A program made the position numbers and the translations under genes. A model generated the notes under the pieces. The model worked only from the letters and a program-made list of their open reading frames with translations, did no database searches and was not told where the DNA came from. A stretch of 64,000 bases of DNA from Phylloscopus collybita (taxonomy: Eukaryota; Chordata; Aves; Passeriformes; Phylloscopidae), in assembly GCA_027886175.1 (NCBI GenBank), contig JAJNNQ010000075.1, forward strand, positions 909,001 to 973,000, given 5' to 3'. Positions within the stretch are counted from its first letter, which is position 1. Each line of letters begins with the position of its first letter. This document shows, piece by piece, positions 53,180 to 64,000 of this stretch.

Positions 53180-55907
53180 GTGAGGTTTGCTCCTAGATAA
53201 AGTGCAGCTGAGTGTCTTAAAGGTAGGAATGCCTCATATCCAGGGAGAGAAATCATGGAAGAGAGCTCCTCAGCTGTTGGAATGGTGCAGGTGAAGGACA
53301 CAGTGCTCGTTTTGGGGGTTTTGGGGTTTTTTTATCTAGAATCTCAGTCTGGGTGTGCGAAAAAGTTTATTCTTTTGAACTGGAAATTTCCCTGTCCCAC
53401 TGGATTTTTATGGAAACAAGACAAAAAAAGGGAGGCAGTTCCCATTGGCCTTTGAGAGACTTTCCAGGGTGTTTTCCTTTAGGGGTGGTGCCAGGCTGTG
53501 GTTATTCCTAAATTTTGATGAAGACAGCACGATGCTCTGTGTTCCTGGTCCACCAGGGCCACACCTCCAACATCTGTCCCTGTGCAGCTGTTTCTACCCA
53601 TCTCCAAGACTCCACAGCTTGCTGATTTCAGAGATTTTGGGACAAAGTCCAGGAATTAGGGAGAAGTTGGGATGTGGGCTGAACAGGCTAATGGTGGTGG
53701 GTATTTGCATAGTAACTGTGTTATAGATGGTGCATTTTATTTCACAGAGAGATGGCAAATTAAATCAGAGCCTTTTTTTAAGGAATATGATCCTATATCA
53801 TCTTTATTCTGTTTATCACAGAATAAACCTTATCCTTATTTTGGAGAGTGGGACAGGCTTTGCCAGCGCTTGGAATTGTGCCACACGTCTGGTGCAGAAA
53901 AAGAATTCCTTGGAATAGTTATTTCTGGCTCATTGTGGCCTAAGAATACCTTTCTGCTATTTAGCTTTGTTCACTCACCAGAACAGTGATCCTGACAGAT
54001 TTCCAAGTGTTAACAAGGCCCGGGAGACAGGGAGGTTGTCCTCAGTGCCAAAATGAAGCCTGGCCTAATCCACGCTGGATTATCCAGGCAGTGAAAATTA
54101 AGCATTCACTGCATGTGTCCTAGGGCTGAATTCTCACAGCAAAGAGTAAAAAAATATCCTTCTCCGCATCTTCTTTGCCCTTTAAACCAGGTTCAGGATT
54201 TCTTTTGGGGGGCACTGATGTCCCACCCACAGACAAAGGCGTGGGAGCCTGACTTTTCTAAACCATGGAGGTCCCAATTAACCCTCTTCATCTGCCAGTG
54301 CTTTCTGCCTAATTAGGCTGCAGTTTAATAGTCCCCAGCAAGCAGAAAAAAAGTGACCCCAGGCCTTGGGACATCCTTGGAAACTCCTCCAGGAGTCCCT
54401 GCCCTTCCCTGCTCCAAGCGTCACATCAAACTCGGAGCAGAGCCTGACCCACCCCTGGCTGTCCCCTCCTGTCAGGGAGTCATGGAGAGCCAGGAGGTCC
54501 CTCCTGAGCCTCCTTTTCTCCAGGCTGAGCCCTCCTCGGCTGCTCCTGGTGCTCCAGCCCCTTTCCCCAGCTCCATTTCCTTCTCTGGACATGCTCCAGC
54601 CCCTCAAAATCCCTCTTGTCCTGAGGGGACAAAACTGGACACAGGGTTTGAGGCGCGGCCTCACCAGTGCCCAGCACGGAGGGAGCATCCCTGCCCTGCT
54701 CCTCCTGGCACGAGCCGGGGCGATTCCATCTCCCTCTTCCCTGTTCTGTGCCTCTTCCTGCAGCAAATTCCCTGTACTGCTACACCTGCAACTGGGAACA
54801 CAGCAACTGGCGCTGCCTGAAGGCTGAGAAGTGCTCGGACAAGGACGAGTACTGCGTCACCAACGTGGCCTCCGTAGGAATCGGTAGGTGCTGCCCCTGG
54901 GTCCCCCTCCTGAGGACTCGGGAATGGGATCCCAGGTCTGGGCTGGGTTTGTGGTGGGCTGGGAAGCACAAGTGGGAGGTGGAGCCCTTCCTAACCCGGC
55001 CTGGCATTCCCGGAGGTTTGAAATCCTTCTCCCCACCGCACACTGAGGCTGTGGTCTTAAGCTGCTGTTTTATTCCTGCCTGGAAAATCAGCGGGACATT
55101 GAGAGAAGAGGAAGGATCCTTCAGAGGAAGAATAAATAAATCTGAACCTTGATTCCTTGCTCCCTGGGAGCAGAGCCCCACTCCAACCTGGCTGCACCCT
55201 CAGGGAGTTGTGGAGAGTGAAAAGATCCCTCCTGAGCCTCCTTTTCTCCAGGCTGAGCCCCCCCAGCTCCCTGAGCTACTCCTGGTGCTCCAGACCCTTC
55301 CTCAGCTCTGTTCCCTCCCCTGGACATGCTCCAGCTCTTAATTTGTTGCAGTGATGGGCCAAAAACTGACCCCAGGATTTGAGGTGTGGCCCCAGCAGTG
55401 CCCAGAGAGGGGAACAGTCACTGACCAGCTCCTCCTGGTCACACTTTTTCTGATCCAAGCCAGACATAGAGGGAAACAGAATTATTTCCCTCAAACGGAG
55501 AAGCCTGGAAATGCAATTTAAATCCAGGAATGAACCTTGTCATTGTACACCTGAAAAGGTCTTGATATGAGGATCCATGCTGGGAAGTGCTGGGTGCCTA
55601 GCGTGGATATGGAATTCCTTATCTAGGAGGTCACCAACAATTCCTGGGCTGTGGGGGGACAATGGGACTCATCAACCCAACCCCATCCTGCGCAAGGATC
55701 ACTCGACAAACCCCCACTGCTAACCTGCTCTCTCCCTTCTCTGGGCCAGGTGTTTTGTCCATTTGGAAGAGGATCACCAAGAAGTGCTCCAGCACCTGCC
55801 CACACCACAACTTCCTCCTGGGCCTGACCACCTACACCTCCTACTGCTGCCAAAGCTTCCTGTGCAACCTGAGCGCCTGCCCAGGGCCCCGGCTGGCTCG
55901 CCCATGA
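53128..55907 (+). CDS. Secreted Ly6/uPAR-family (three-finger) protein, LY6E-like
   Basis: Ly6 proteins are small disulfide-rich three-finger folds on the cell surface or secreted. Three exons (53128-53179, 54764-54883, 55750-55907) join with phase-1 introns, the classic Ly6 architecture, giving 109 residues. Residues 1 to about 18 (MKFSLLAALALVLFAAQ) are a signal peptide. The mature part has the ten canonical cysteines, opening LYCYTC and closing YCCQSFLCN. It resembles LY6E in spacing (SNWRCL, KC, YCVT, VGIG). Unlike LY6E it ends eleven residues after LCN (LSACPGPRLARP tail) without the hydrophobic GPI-attachment segment, and it has an eleventh cysteine. Hence it is probably secreted. Its position beside TOP1MT fits the Ly6 cluster of human 8q24.3. 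Which paralogue it is cannot be settled here. Confidence 0.87.
54395..54725 (-). mobile_element. CR1 LINE fragment, second subfamily
   Basis: GGAGCAGAGCCTGACCCACC and CTCCTTTTCTCCAGGCTGAG words; ends just before Ly6 exon 2. Confidence 0.85.
54764..54883 (+). CDS. Ly6-family gene exon 2 (fingers 1-2)
   Basis: NSLYCYTCNWEHSNWRCLKA, then EKCSDKDEYCVTNVASVGI: five cysteines. Acceptor CTTCCTGCAG, donor GTAGGT. The acceptor lies about 40 bases after an antisense CR1 copy. Confidence 0.9.
55155..55450 (-). mobile_element. CR1 LINE fragment, second subfamily
   Basis: Close relative of the 54395 copy, in the second Ly6 intron. Confidence 0.85.
55750..55907 (+). CDS. Ly6-family gene exon 3 (finger 3 and stop)
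   Basis: VLSIWKRITKKCSSTCPHHN, then FLLGLTTYTSYCCQSFLCN and the short tail, with TGA at 55905-55907. Acceptor CTGGGCCAG. Confidence 0.9.
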
Positions 55908-56037
55908 GGTGCCAGGGAGCCCCATTCTGTGTCCTTCCTCAGCTGCCCTGTGGTGCTGGGAGAAAATGGACCCTGGAGGACTGAAGAGCTCTGCCAGATT
56001 TCCCCTGGGAGGGTGTGGACAGCGAACATGAGGAATA

Positions 56038-56043
56038 GATAAA
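56038..56043 (+). terminator. Possible variant poly(A) signal of the Ly6 gene
   Basis: GATAAA 131 bases after the stop codon, followed by a T/G-rich stretch. No AATAAA lies nearby. Confidence 0.4.
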
Positions 56044-56109
56044 GTATTGTGGTCATTGTCTTGTCCTGTGGTGTCTCCCAGCCTTCTTCTCATTCTCTTC
56101 TCAGCCCTG

Positions 56110-56535
56110 AGCTCTGTGGCTCCAGCATCCCCACCAGAGCTCTGAGTGCCACGTCCAGGCATTCCCTGGACAGCTCCAGGGATGGGGACTCCACCACCTC
56201 CCTGGGCAGCCCCTTCCAATGCCTGACCACCCTTTCTGTGAAGAAATTCTCCCTGATGTCCAACCTGAACCTCCCCTGGTACAACTTGAGGCCGTTTCCT
56301 CTCATCCTGTCCTTTGTTCCCTGGGAGCAGAGCCTGACCCACCCTTGGGCTACACCCTCTTTTCAGGGAGCTGTGGAGAGCCAGAAGATCGCCCTGGAAT
56401 CTCCTTTTCTCCAGGCTGAGCCTCCCCCTGACCCCAGCTCCCTCAGCTGCTCCTGGTGCTCCAGACCCTCCCCCAGCTCCCTTTCCTTCTCTGGACAGGC
56501 TCCAGCCCCTCAATGTCTGTCTTGCCATGCTCTGT
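56110..56535 (-). mobile_element. CR1 LINE 3' fragment, second subfamily
   Basis: Antisense copy starting about 70 bases beyond the Ly6 poly(A) region. Confidence 0.88.
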
Positions 56536-56641
56536 CCTTCAGTTTTGGGAGGGAGATGCTCCTTCTGCACTTCCAGAGGGGTTTCTTCTGGAATTTGATC
56601 CTGTTTTGGGTGCAGTTGCAGCCACAGAGTGGAAACTTCTG

Positions 56642-56683
56642 GGAAAACAAACAAACAAACAAACAAACAAACAAACAAACCAA
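56642..56683. repeat. (AAAC)n microsatellite
   Basis: About ten copies. Similar tracts occur at 58079-58125 (GTTT) and 59893-59918 (AAAC). Confidence 0.95.
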
Positions 56684-56884
56684 CCCCTCTTATCTGCACA
56701 TCTGTCCCCACCTCCACTTCCAGCATCCCTTCCTTCACGTGGCTTTGCTGTTGTTGGAGACACACGGCCTCGCCCAGGGCCAGCAGCTCCCCGGGCTCAC
56801 AACTCCTACCACTTGGAACTGTGCCTTCCAGCAATCCGTTAATTCACTTTTCCCTCAGGCGTCCTCCAAAGCAGCAGCAGGGTA

Positions 56885-57120
56885 ATCATGGGATGCCCTG
56901 AGTTGGAAGGGATCCACGAAGATCATCAAAGTCCAACCCCAACAATCCCACCCTGTGCCTGAGAGCTTTTCTCAAGCAATTCTGGAACTCTGTCAGGCTT
57001 GGTGCTGTGACCACTTCCCTGAGGAGCTCCAGTGCTCAAAGACCCTCCGGATAGAGAACCTTTCCCTAAAATCCAGCCTGACCTTTTCCTGACACATCTC
57101 CAGTTGTTTCCTCAGGTCCC
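56885..57120 (-). mobile_element. CR1 LINE fragment, older subfamily
   Basis: Antisense, with AGTTGGAAGGGATCCACGAAG at its 3' end. Confidence 0.8.
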
Positions 57121-58321
57121 AGAGAGAAGAAATCGGTGTCTCCTCCTCCTCTGCTTTCCCTCATGAGGAGCATTTGCAGCATTTGGGTCGAGCTGCTGGG
57201 GAAATTTGGAGAGGTTTGTAGGGAAAACAGAGATTCCAGGGAGGCCAAATATTTGATAGAGGTGTTTCCAGAGGCTGCAGAGAAACGAGGGCAAAAAGGG
57301 GCTGGAAAAATAAACAGCGACAAGACAACAGATGTTTTTCATTGCCAGATGTGCCCCGAGTGCCTCTCTTTTCTCCTAAAACAATACTTTTTGAGGGAAA
57401 TTTGCTCTGGAAAAAATCATGGGATTGCTTTAACTCCAGTCAAAGCTCCCGAATCTGCAAAACATGGCTCAGCCAAGGGATGACGCTCTGTGTTGTGCTT
57501 CCAACCCAAGCCTGGTAAACAACGGGGACAAAAGGAGCTTTCAGCAGGGCTGCCTCAGGCTGGAGCCTGAGGCTGCTCGAGTTGCAGGATTTCTTCCCAA
57601 GTTCTGCAGAACAGGGAATTTTCAGGGACGTGTCTCTCTTTCCTTAATCAACTCCTGCTTTCCTTCACCCCCTCCTATGGTGTGAAGGAAACCTTTTCCT
57701 TTTATTTACAGCAGGATCTCTTCCCAACCCTGCTCGGGAATTTTTATTGCTCACCCTAAAGCAATTCAAGCCCCCTCAACCCAAAGCTCTTAATTTACTC
57801 ATCACACAGTATTTCCTCATAAAAACAACAGCAACAAAACAGCAACAACAACAAAAAAGGGATATGTGTGGTGTTTTTTTTCTCCTGCGTGCCAGAATTT
57901 TTCCGCTCTCTGAAAGCACTGAGGAATCCCAGTTGGACAGACTCTAATAATTAATATTTCATTGGGTTGGATTTATTCTTCCTGCAGTCGTGGAAACAGA
58001 GGCTCCCCCAGCCTGCAGGAAAACACAGTCGGGAATTTTATTTTTTTTTTTCTGCTTTAAAGCAAAACTGGCTGGGTTTTGTTGTTGTTGTTTTGTTTGT
58101 TTGTTTGTTTTGTTTGTTTGTTTGGGGGGCAGTTGTGGGGTTTTTTTGGTGGTTTGTTTTTTTTTTTTTTCTTGATTTGCTGTGCCTTTGCTTCAGGAAA
58201 AAAAATCAAAAAAACTTCCTTGTGTCCATGGATAATAGGAAGGGAAAATAAATCATCCTGTGCATGGTTGAAGAGCAAAGGGTTATATTTTTTACAACAT
58301 AAAAAACGAAGTAAAAGAGAG

Positions 58322-58548
58322 GAGATTTAGATGGGATATTGGGAAGAAAATCTTTATTGGGAAGGGCGTGAGGCCCTGGAATGGATTTCCCAGGGAAGCT
58401 ATGGCTGCTCCATCCCTGGAAGTGTCCAAAGCCAGGTTGGATGGGGGTTGGAGCAACCTAGGATGGTGGAAGGTGTTCCAAAGGCAGGGGGTGGCACTGG
58501 GTGATCCTGAAGGTCCCTTCCGGCCCAAGCCAATCCCTGATCCTATAA
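58322..58548 (+). mobile_element. CR1 LINE 3' fragment
   Basis: Sense copy ending CCAATCCCTGATCCTATAAA. Confidence 0.88.
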
Positions 58549-61500
58549 ATCCCACTGCAGCTCATGGAGAGCCCTCCTCCCGTGATGCCAATCAACCCTG
58601 GTGGCAATTACTCCTCCCCAAGACATCTGAGATGTGCAGGGAGGAGTGGAGGCTGTGATTCCCAACCCCTAATTATGACCAGGAATTAGGGCCAGTCGGG
58701 ACCAGGGAGAGATGGGAGTCATTAACACACGGATGAGGCTGCCCAGAAAATTACCCTGAGATGTGCAACATCCACCCCTCGGATTGGGAAGGTGTTTGGA
58801 GGATCCTAAACAGAAAAGGGTCACAAAAAAAACTTTTTCTCCTCACTCCAGACCACTCTGAGCTTCTCTTCTTCCCATCCAGAGACCCGGACAGAGGTGA
58901 AGATGCTCCAGAGGTTCGTCCCAGTGTTATTTCAGGAATCTGAGGAGGGAATACCCAACCTGATGAATGTGGGGATGGAGGGGAGGGGGAGATACTGTCC
59001 TCCAAGGCATGGAAAAAGCTCCTGGGAGGAAGAATTCCCTGAGCACGGGGCTGAAAGAGGCAGCACAGGGCAAACACAGAGCCCTTTCAGCGTCTGGAGC
59101 CTGCAGGATCACGTGGGATTGAGATGGAGCAACAATTCCAAACGGAATAATAAACGCCTGGCAGTGGATAATAACCAGTTTAAATACCTCAGGGACGTGT
59201 TGGACGGAGCTGTGACGTGGGTCCTTCAGGCCCAGGGCAGCTCTCACCCCTCATCTCTGCTCTCAGAACCACCAACAGCCGAATCCCGTGGAGGAATTCA
59301 TCCCTGTGCCAATCCACGTGTGTGGGCGAGGCTGAGGCAGGGAGGAGGGAATGGGATAGAGAGCCATCCAGGCTTGGAAAAGAGGGAGAGGAATTCCCGA
59401 GGCAGGGATCCACGGGAGAGGGGATGTCAGGTGATGTGACCAGCAGTCACCCCACTGTCCCCCTGCCACCCCCACCACGAGATGAGCATTGGGCCAGGCA
59501 GGAAAACCCCAGACACCTCCTCTCTGAGGCACAGCAACCCCAGAGCTGTTTCCCAACTTTTGGTAGGGGTCAAGGAAGGGGGCGGGGTGAGGTCCTCCTT
59601 TGGTTTGGGGGGATGACCAGCCTCGCTGGGATTCCGGAGTGACCGGCTGGGTCACAGGAACCAGGGAATATGGAGAGGGCAGGAATGACCTGACTGTTCC
59701 CAGCAGGTACCAGGGACGGACAAACGCATCTCTGAGCTCGTGGCACTTTTTCCTGCTGGGAGTTCGGGTAGAAAAGGAGCGGGAGATTCAGCTTTGGGGG
59801 AAATTCCAGCTTTTTGGGGAAACCAGGGTTTTTTCCAAACTGAAAGCTGGAAGCTGAAATCTCTGAAGCTGTTTGGGGTCCGGATGGAATGAAACAAACA
59901 AACAAACAAACAAACAATTCAAAAACATATTTTTAAGAATTTTCTTCTTTTTTTTTTTTAAACTTTTGGTGTCATGAAACGCATTGGATTTCCAGCATTC
60001 CAAACTGAAAAAAAAACTTTTGGGGATTCGTGTCCTGGCCCTATCTAAATGCTGGATGTCTCAGTCTGTTATTGGCCCCCCAAAATGCAGATTTTGGGAT
60101 GACTCCCCCCCTGCCAGGATAGCACCTGAACGGCTCCATGGAGATCCCCAAATCTTTCCAGAGCCCCTGGGCAAGCGAATCCAAAGGATAAATCCTTTCC
60201 ATGCCTAAAGGATTTGCTTTGAACCCCAGACTGAGTGAGGAAAATGAATTTAAAAAATTAAAAAAAAAAAGGTGGCAAAACTATAAAAAAGCCCAACCGC
60301 CTACAAGGTGAAATCTGATGAGAGTTGGCACTTTTCCATAAAATTTCCATGTCTGGGGTGCTAAGGAATATTCTGAATTGCGGGATGGGGAAACACAACA
60401 ATAAAAAAAGAAGACCCCACAAACAAACAAAAAACCACACAACAACAACAACAACAAAACCAAACCAACACAAAAAAACCGACAAAAAAACCAAAACAAA
60501 ACAACAGAAAACCAAAACAAAACATAAAACCCCAAACAAACAAAAAGACGAACCCAAAACACTTTCTTCGGAAATTCTGGCTGCTTTCCAGCACGAGGAA
60601 CCAGACAAAGCCCACGAGAGGGAGCTGCTGCCTCTGTCCCGGGCCAGGGAATGCTGCCAGCCCATGGAGAGCCGCGGATCCTGGAGGAATTTCCAGGGGG
60701 GGAAAAAAAAAAATAGCGAGCAGCCGTGTGAGGGATGAGCCGGCTGGGTTGGAAGCAGCCCAGGGAAGGATCCATCCAGGCTGTGGGTCCATCCCGCTGC
60801 TTCCAACCAAGCCAACAGCAGGTCTTGGCCATTCTCCAGTGTCTGCTCGCTCCCACGCCGTTGGAAATCTGGGATGTGCCTTGTTTTGGACTCCAGGATA
60901 ATTCTGGAGCATCCAATACCCTGTGCTAGAACAGGGGGCATTTCCATCCGAATCCCAAAGCCCTGCAAGGTTTTGATCCAGAGCCTGGGCAGCTTGGAAG
61001 GGGGTGTGACCCTCTGTCCCACTCTTGGGAATCCCCAAAATTGTTGGGATGGGCCTGGCAGCATGAAGGGAACTTTTTTTTCTTGGCACCCCTGAAGTTT
61101 TGGGGAGTAAAGAGGGGATCAGATGGGATGGGGCTGTGCCTTTTTGGCCCCTTCTGGGTGACTTTTCCTGATTTTCCTGTGCGTCCCCTCTTTGCATTGA
61201 TTCCTTGTGCAGCTTCCTGCCCCTCTGAATTCCACTGGCTCCATCCAGAAATGGCCACGGCCAAAACATGGGGCTGGCACTTGGCTTAATAATGGAAATT
61301 CCACTTTTTTCCTCCTCTTCTCCGAGCTTTCAACCTGATTCCTTCAGCAATTCCAGGGAAGTGGAGCAGGGAAGAAATTCTCCAAGGTTTTTTTGGGGGA
61401 GAGGGTGAAGTCCAGGTGGGACTTCCAACCAAGCCTTTCCACCACTTCCCTGTGTCTGACCTCGGGAGAGTCACTTGGGTGTCTGATTCATGTGATAAAA

Positions 61501-62364
61501 ATGGAGATAACAACTCCAGGTGACCTTGGGGCCATTTGGGTCTGGGTCCTTTGGGAATGTTTCATCCAGGGATGACCTTAGAGCAGGATCAGGAGGGTCA
61601 GGTGCCCACCCACAATGTCTGGGTCTCTCCCAGGCCCCTGCAGCTCCATACTGCTCCAACTGCTGGGAGCACTCCTCCTTCTCACAGCCTGTGGTGGCAA
61701 TGCTGGGGCTGCTCCCACGTCACTCCCTCCTCCAGAAATGCTGTTCCTTGACTCACTGGGAAGCTTTTGTTGGGAGCTCTCTTAGGATACAGGCCTGCAG
61801 ACGCTGCAGAAAGACATCCCAGCCCTCCTCCCCAGCACAAAGCAGCTCCATGTAGCTCCAGAGGTGAGGATGAGGGTGTGGCCATGGCTCAGGGCCCCGG
61901 TCACTTGGCCACTGCCAAGTGGTTTGATGTCACCAGGGTGATTTGGTGTCACCAGGGTGACAGGCCTCAGATGGGTTGAGGTTGCCCAGCAGGTCTGGTG
62001 GGATCGAGGACCCCTTGTTAATCTGGGGTGGTGTGAACAGAAGAGCTCTGAGACCGGGATTTGGTCCCTGGAGTGAGGGGGGTTCCAGGATGGGATGCAG
62101 AGCCCAGCCCTGTGCCCTCAGAAAACTTTGGAGATCTCCACTGATCTGCTTCCCCCTCCAGCAGCTGCCCACTCCCCAGCACTGTCACAGGTCTGCCACA
62201 GCACACAGGACAGCAGGGTGGAGCTCAGGGATCAGCTCCACCCTGGAAAAATTGGGAAACCTGGCTTGTCTGCTCATCAGCCAGCTCCCAGCTGGATGTC
62301 AGCAGGGAATAAGGGAGGTGGTGCTTTACCCCCTCCCCAGAACAGAAAAACCCCAGAGAATCTC

Positions 62365-62590
62365 AGAATGGTTTGGATTGGAAGGGCCCTTAAAAGTCAT
62401 CCCATTCCACCCCCTGCCATGGGCAGGGACACCTTCCACTATCCCAGGCTGCTCCAGACCCCATCCAACCTGGCCTTGGACACTTCCAGGGATGGGGAAG
62501 CCACATCTTCTCTGGGAATTCCATTCCAAGGCCTTCCCACCCTCACAGGGAAGAATTCCTTACCAATAACTGATCCAAATCTCTTCTCTT
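62365..62590 (-). mobile_element. CR1 LINE 3' fragment
   Basis: Antisense copy starting TCTCAGAATGGTTTGGATTGG. Confidence 0.9.
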
Positions 62591-64000
62591 TTAGTTTAAA
62601 AAAAAAATGTTTCTCTTTTCCCTCTCCTTATAATTCAAAGCTTTTCCTGGACATGTGGTCCTTGCTGCAGGGTTGGATTATCTGCAGACAGATGTCCTTC
62701 CCAAGGTTTGCTGCCTGCTCTGGGGCTGACGGGTTCAGAGGGAGCAGAGCCTGGTGGTTTTGTACATTTAATCCCATTTCATTCCCCAAAATACCCCCCA
62801 GTCCCCAAGGTTTGGTGGCAGAAACACAGAGCTTCCCCTGGATGCAGCCCTGCTTCCAAGGAAACCGGCAGGAGTGGCGTTCCACATCTCCCAGGCATTC
62901 CTGGAATGGCCTTTCCTCCTCTCTGCAGCAACAGGGAGCCGGGTTGGAGGCTGTCCCATCAGTGTCCCCACAGATGGTGCCACCTCCCACCCCAAATCCT
63001 CCACCCTAAATTTGGCACCGCAGGAGTGGGAAGGAGCAAACGTGTGAAAGACCCCGAGGTTAAATCCTACAGGGAGAGGCTCCATCCAGGCAGATAAACA
63101 GCACAGGGCAGGGGATGTCCCCCAGCTGTGAGGACACGTGGCACAGCACGCTTTTGGCACCTGTTCTGTCCCCAAAACATCCAAATCCATCCTCTGGGCA
63201 CGGACTGGGAGGAGTTTCTTGGCACGGGAGTGTTGATGGTGGGGAAATGCCAAGTTTTCGCCCGATCCACTGGTGCAGAAGTTGTTGATTCACAGCTCTT
63301 CCTCGTTACCAGAGTACTTTGTGAACCTGCCCGGGATCCCCAAGTGGCCGAGAAACCCAAAGGAAGAAATTCCTGAGGATTCCCGAGGGTTTCTTGGATG
63401 GGGTGGTGCATCCTCCTCTGCTCTGGCCACCCTTCCCCAGGGGAATGAGATGGGTCAGAGAGGGTGGGCAGGAGCCATCCCAGCATCAGGGCCAGGTGGC
63501 AATGAGGACAGAGGGGACGTCAGGGATGGGTTTTGGCTCTGGAAGTGCCACCAGAGGCACTGCTTGGTGCTGTGGAGGAGAGGAGATTCCCAGGATGTCA
63601 CTGTGAAAGTCATTCCCAGGGAGCAAGGGCAGAGCTTTTGGCTTCCAGGTGCTCAGCGAATCCCAAACTTGTTTCTGTTGGCACTTCCTTCACCCCACCT
63701 CCCTTTCAGCATGAAGGAAAGTGGATTTTCTTCCCCCCGGGGAGGCAGGGAGCAAAACCAGGGCCTGATGCCAAGAAATGGCACTCCAGAATTTTGTTCC
63801 AGAAATGGAAGGGTAAGTTTTTGGAAATTTTCAGGGACCTCTATTTCCACTGGAGACCCCTCTTTCCTTCCTCCTCCCCTGCTCCTTGGGCTGCAAGGCA
63901 AAGCTGGAGGGAGGCTGAGGAACCAAAACCACCACTCTCCCAGGCTTGTGACTTTGGGAATGCCTCTCCCAGCTCAAACTCGACTTTAAGGCTCTGGAAC

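Larger units (their letters stand above)
56044..64000. other. Right-hand region without a recognised gene
   Basis: It holds CR1 fragments (56.1, 56.9, 58.3 and 62.4 kb), AAAC/GTTT microsatellites and an A/C-rich tract near 60.4 kb. Several open frames over 100 codons exist on both strands, but none has family motifs or a matching set of splice sites. Confidence 0.6.

Noticed and set aside
55623..56834. 403-codon minus-strand open frame
   Set aside because: It is antisense to Ly6 exon 3 and continues through a CR1 fragment and an AAAC microsatellite.
61640..61860. YCSNCWEHSS-like reading that resembles the start of the Ly6 finger
   Set aside because: The later Ly6 cysteines and splice sites are absent, so the resemblance to exon 2 at 54764 is probably chance.
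62095..63009. 304-codon plus-strand open frame
   Set aside because: Its middle is a CR1 copy (62365-62590) and the rest has no family motif.
63273..63989. 238-codon plus-strand open frame at the right edge
   Set aside because: No motif or splice pattern; GC-rich bird DNA gives such frames by chance. It could only be judged with sequence beyond the edge.

Overview
The window is vertebrate nuclear DNA, almost certainly from a bird. It carries about 40 copies of CR1 LINE 3' ends in both orientations and in several subfamily styles, the genes have introns with GT-AG splice sites, and the gene order RHPN1 - TOP1MT - Ly6 family matches the block on human 8q24.3. No prokaryotic, viral or LTR-retrovirus gene was seen.

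Left part (1-16.5 kb, minus strand): the 5' half of RHPN1 (rhophilin-1). Six coding exons run from a start codon at 16532 to the left edge. They encode the Rho-binding HR1 domain and the start of the BRO1 domain. The introns are full of CR1 and hold a near-perfect 40-bp hairpin and a 135-bp direct duplication. Between 16.66 and 18.12 kb lies a CpG-rich region with CCAAT boxes, an RFX X-box, a full CRE and a GC box. It is flanked by a GTTTAAAC-type minisatellite and an array of CATCTG E-boxes. It lies between the divergent genes RHPN1 and TOP1MT and could serve both.

Centre (21.2-39.5 kb, plus strand): TOP1MT, the type IB topoisomerase paralogue called mitochondrial in mammals. Twenty coding exons chain with compatible phases into a 1063-residue model. 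The core and C-terminal domains (exons 8-20) are complete, with all five catalytic residues including the DNA-linking tyrosine at 39070-39072. The N-terminal 500 residues are unexpected: a lysine/glutamate-rich extension, mostly from one 1.1-kb purine-rich exon with six full copies of a 17-residue repeat. It joins the core through the KWKWW sequence typical of nuclear TOP1. No mitochondrial presequence is apparent.

Right part (40-64 kb): between TOP1MT and the Ly6 gene I assembled a minus-strand gene I do not recognise (52120 down to 43987). Eight candidate exons have compatible phases and encode about 401 residues. It is the best candidate here for an undescribed gene. Head-to-head with it, at 53.1-56.0 kb, is a three-exon Ly6/uPAR gene (109 aa). 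It has a signal peptide and the ten-cysteine three-finger pattern but no GPI-anchor tail, so it is probably secreted. From 56 kb to the end I see only CR1 fragments, simple repeats and chance open frames.

Exon boundaries were read by eye from splice consensus and phase. CR1 boundaries are approximate to 10-30 bases.
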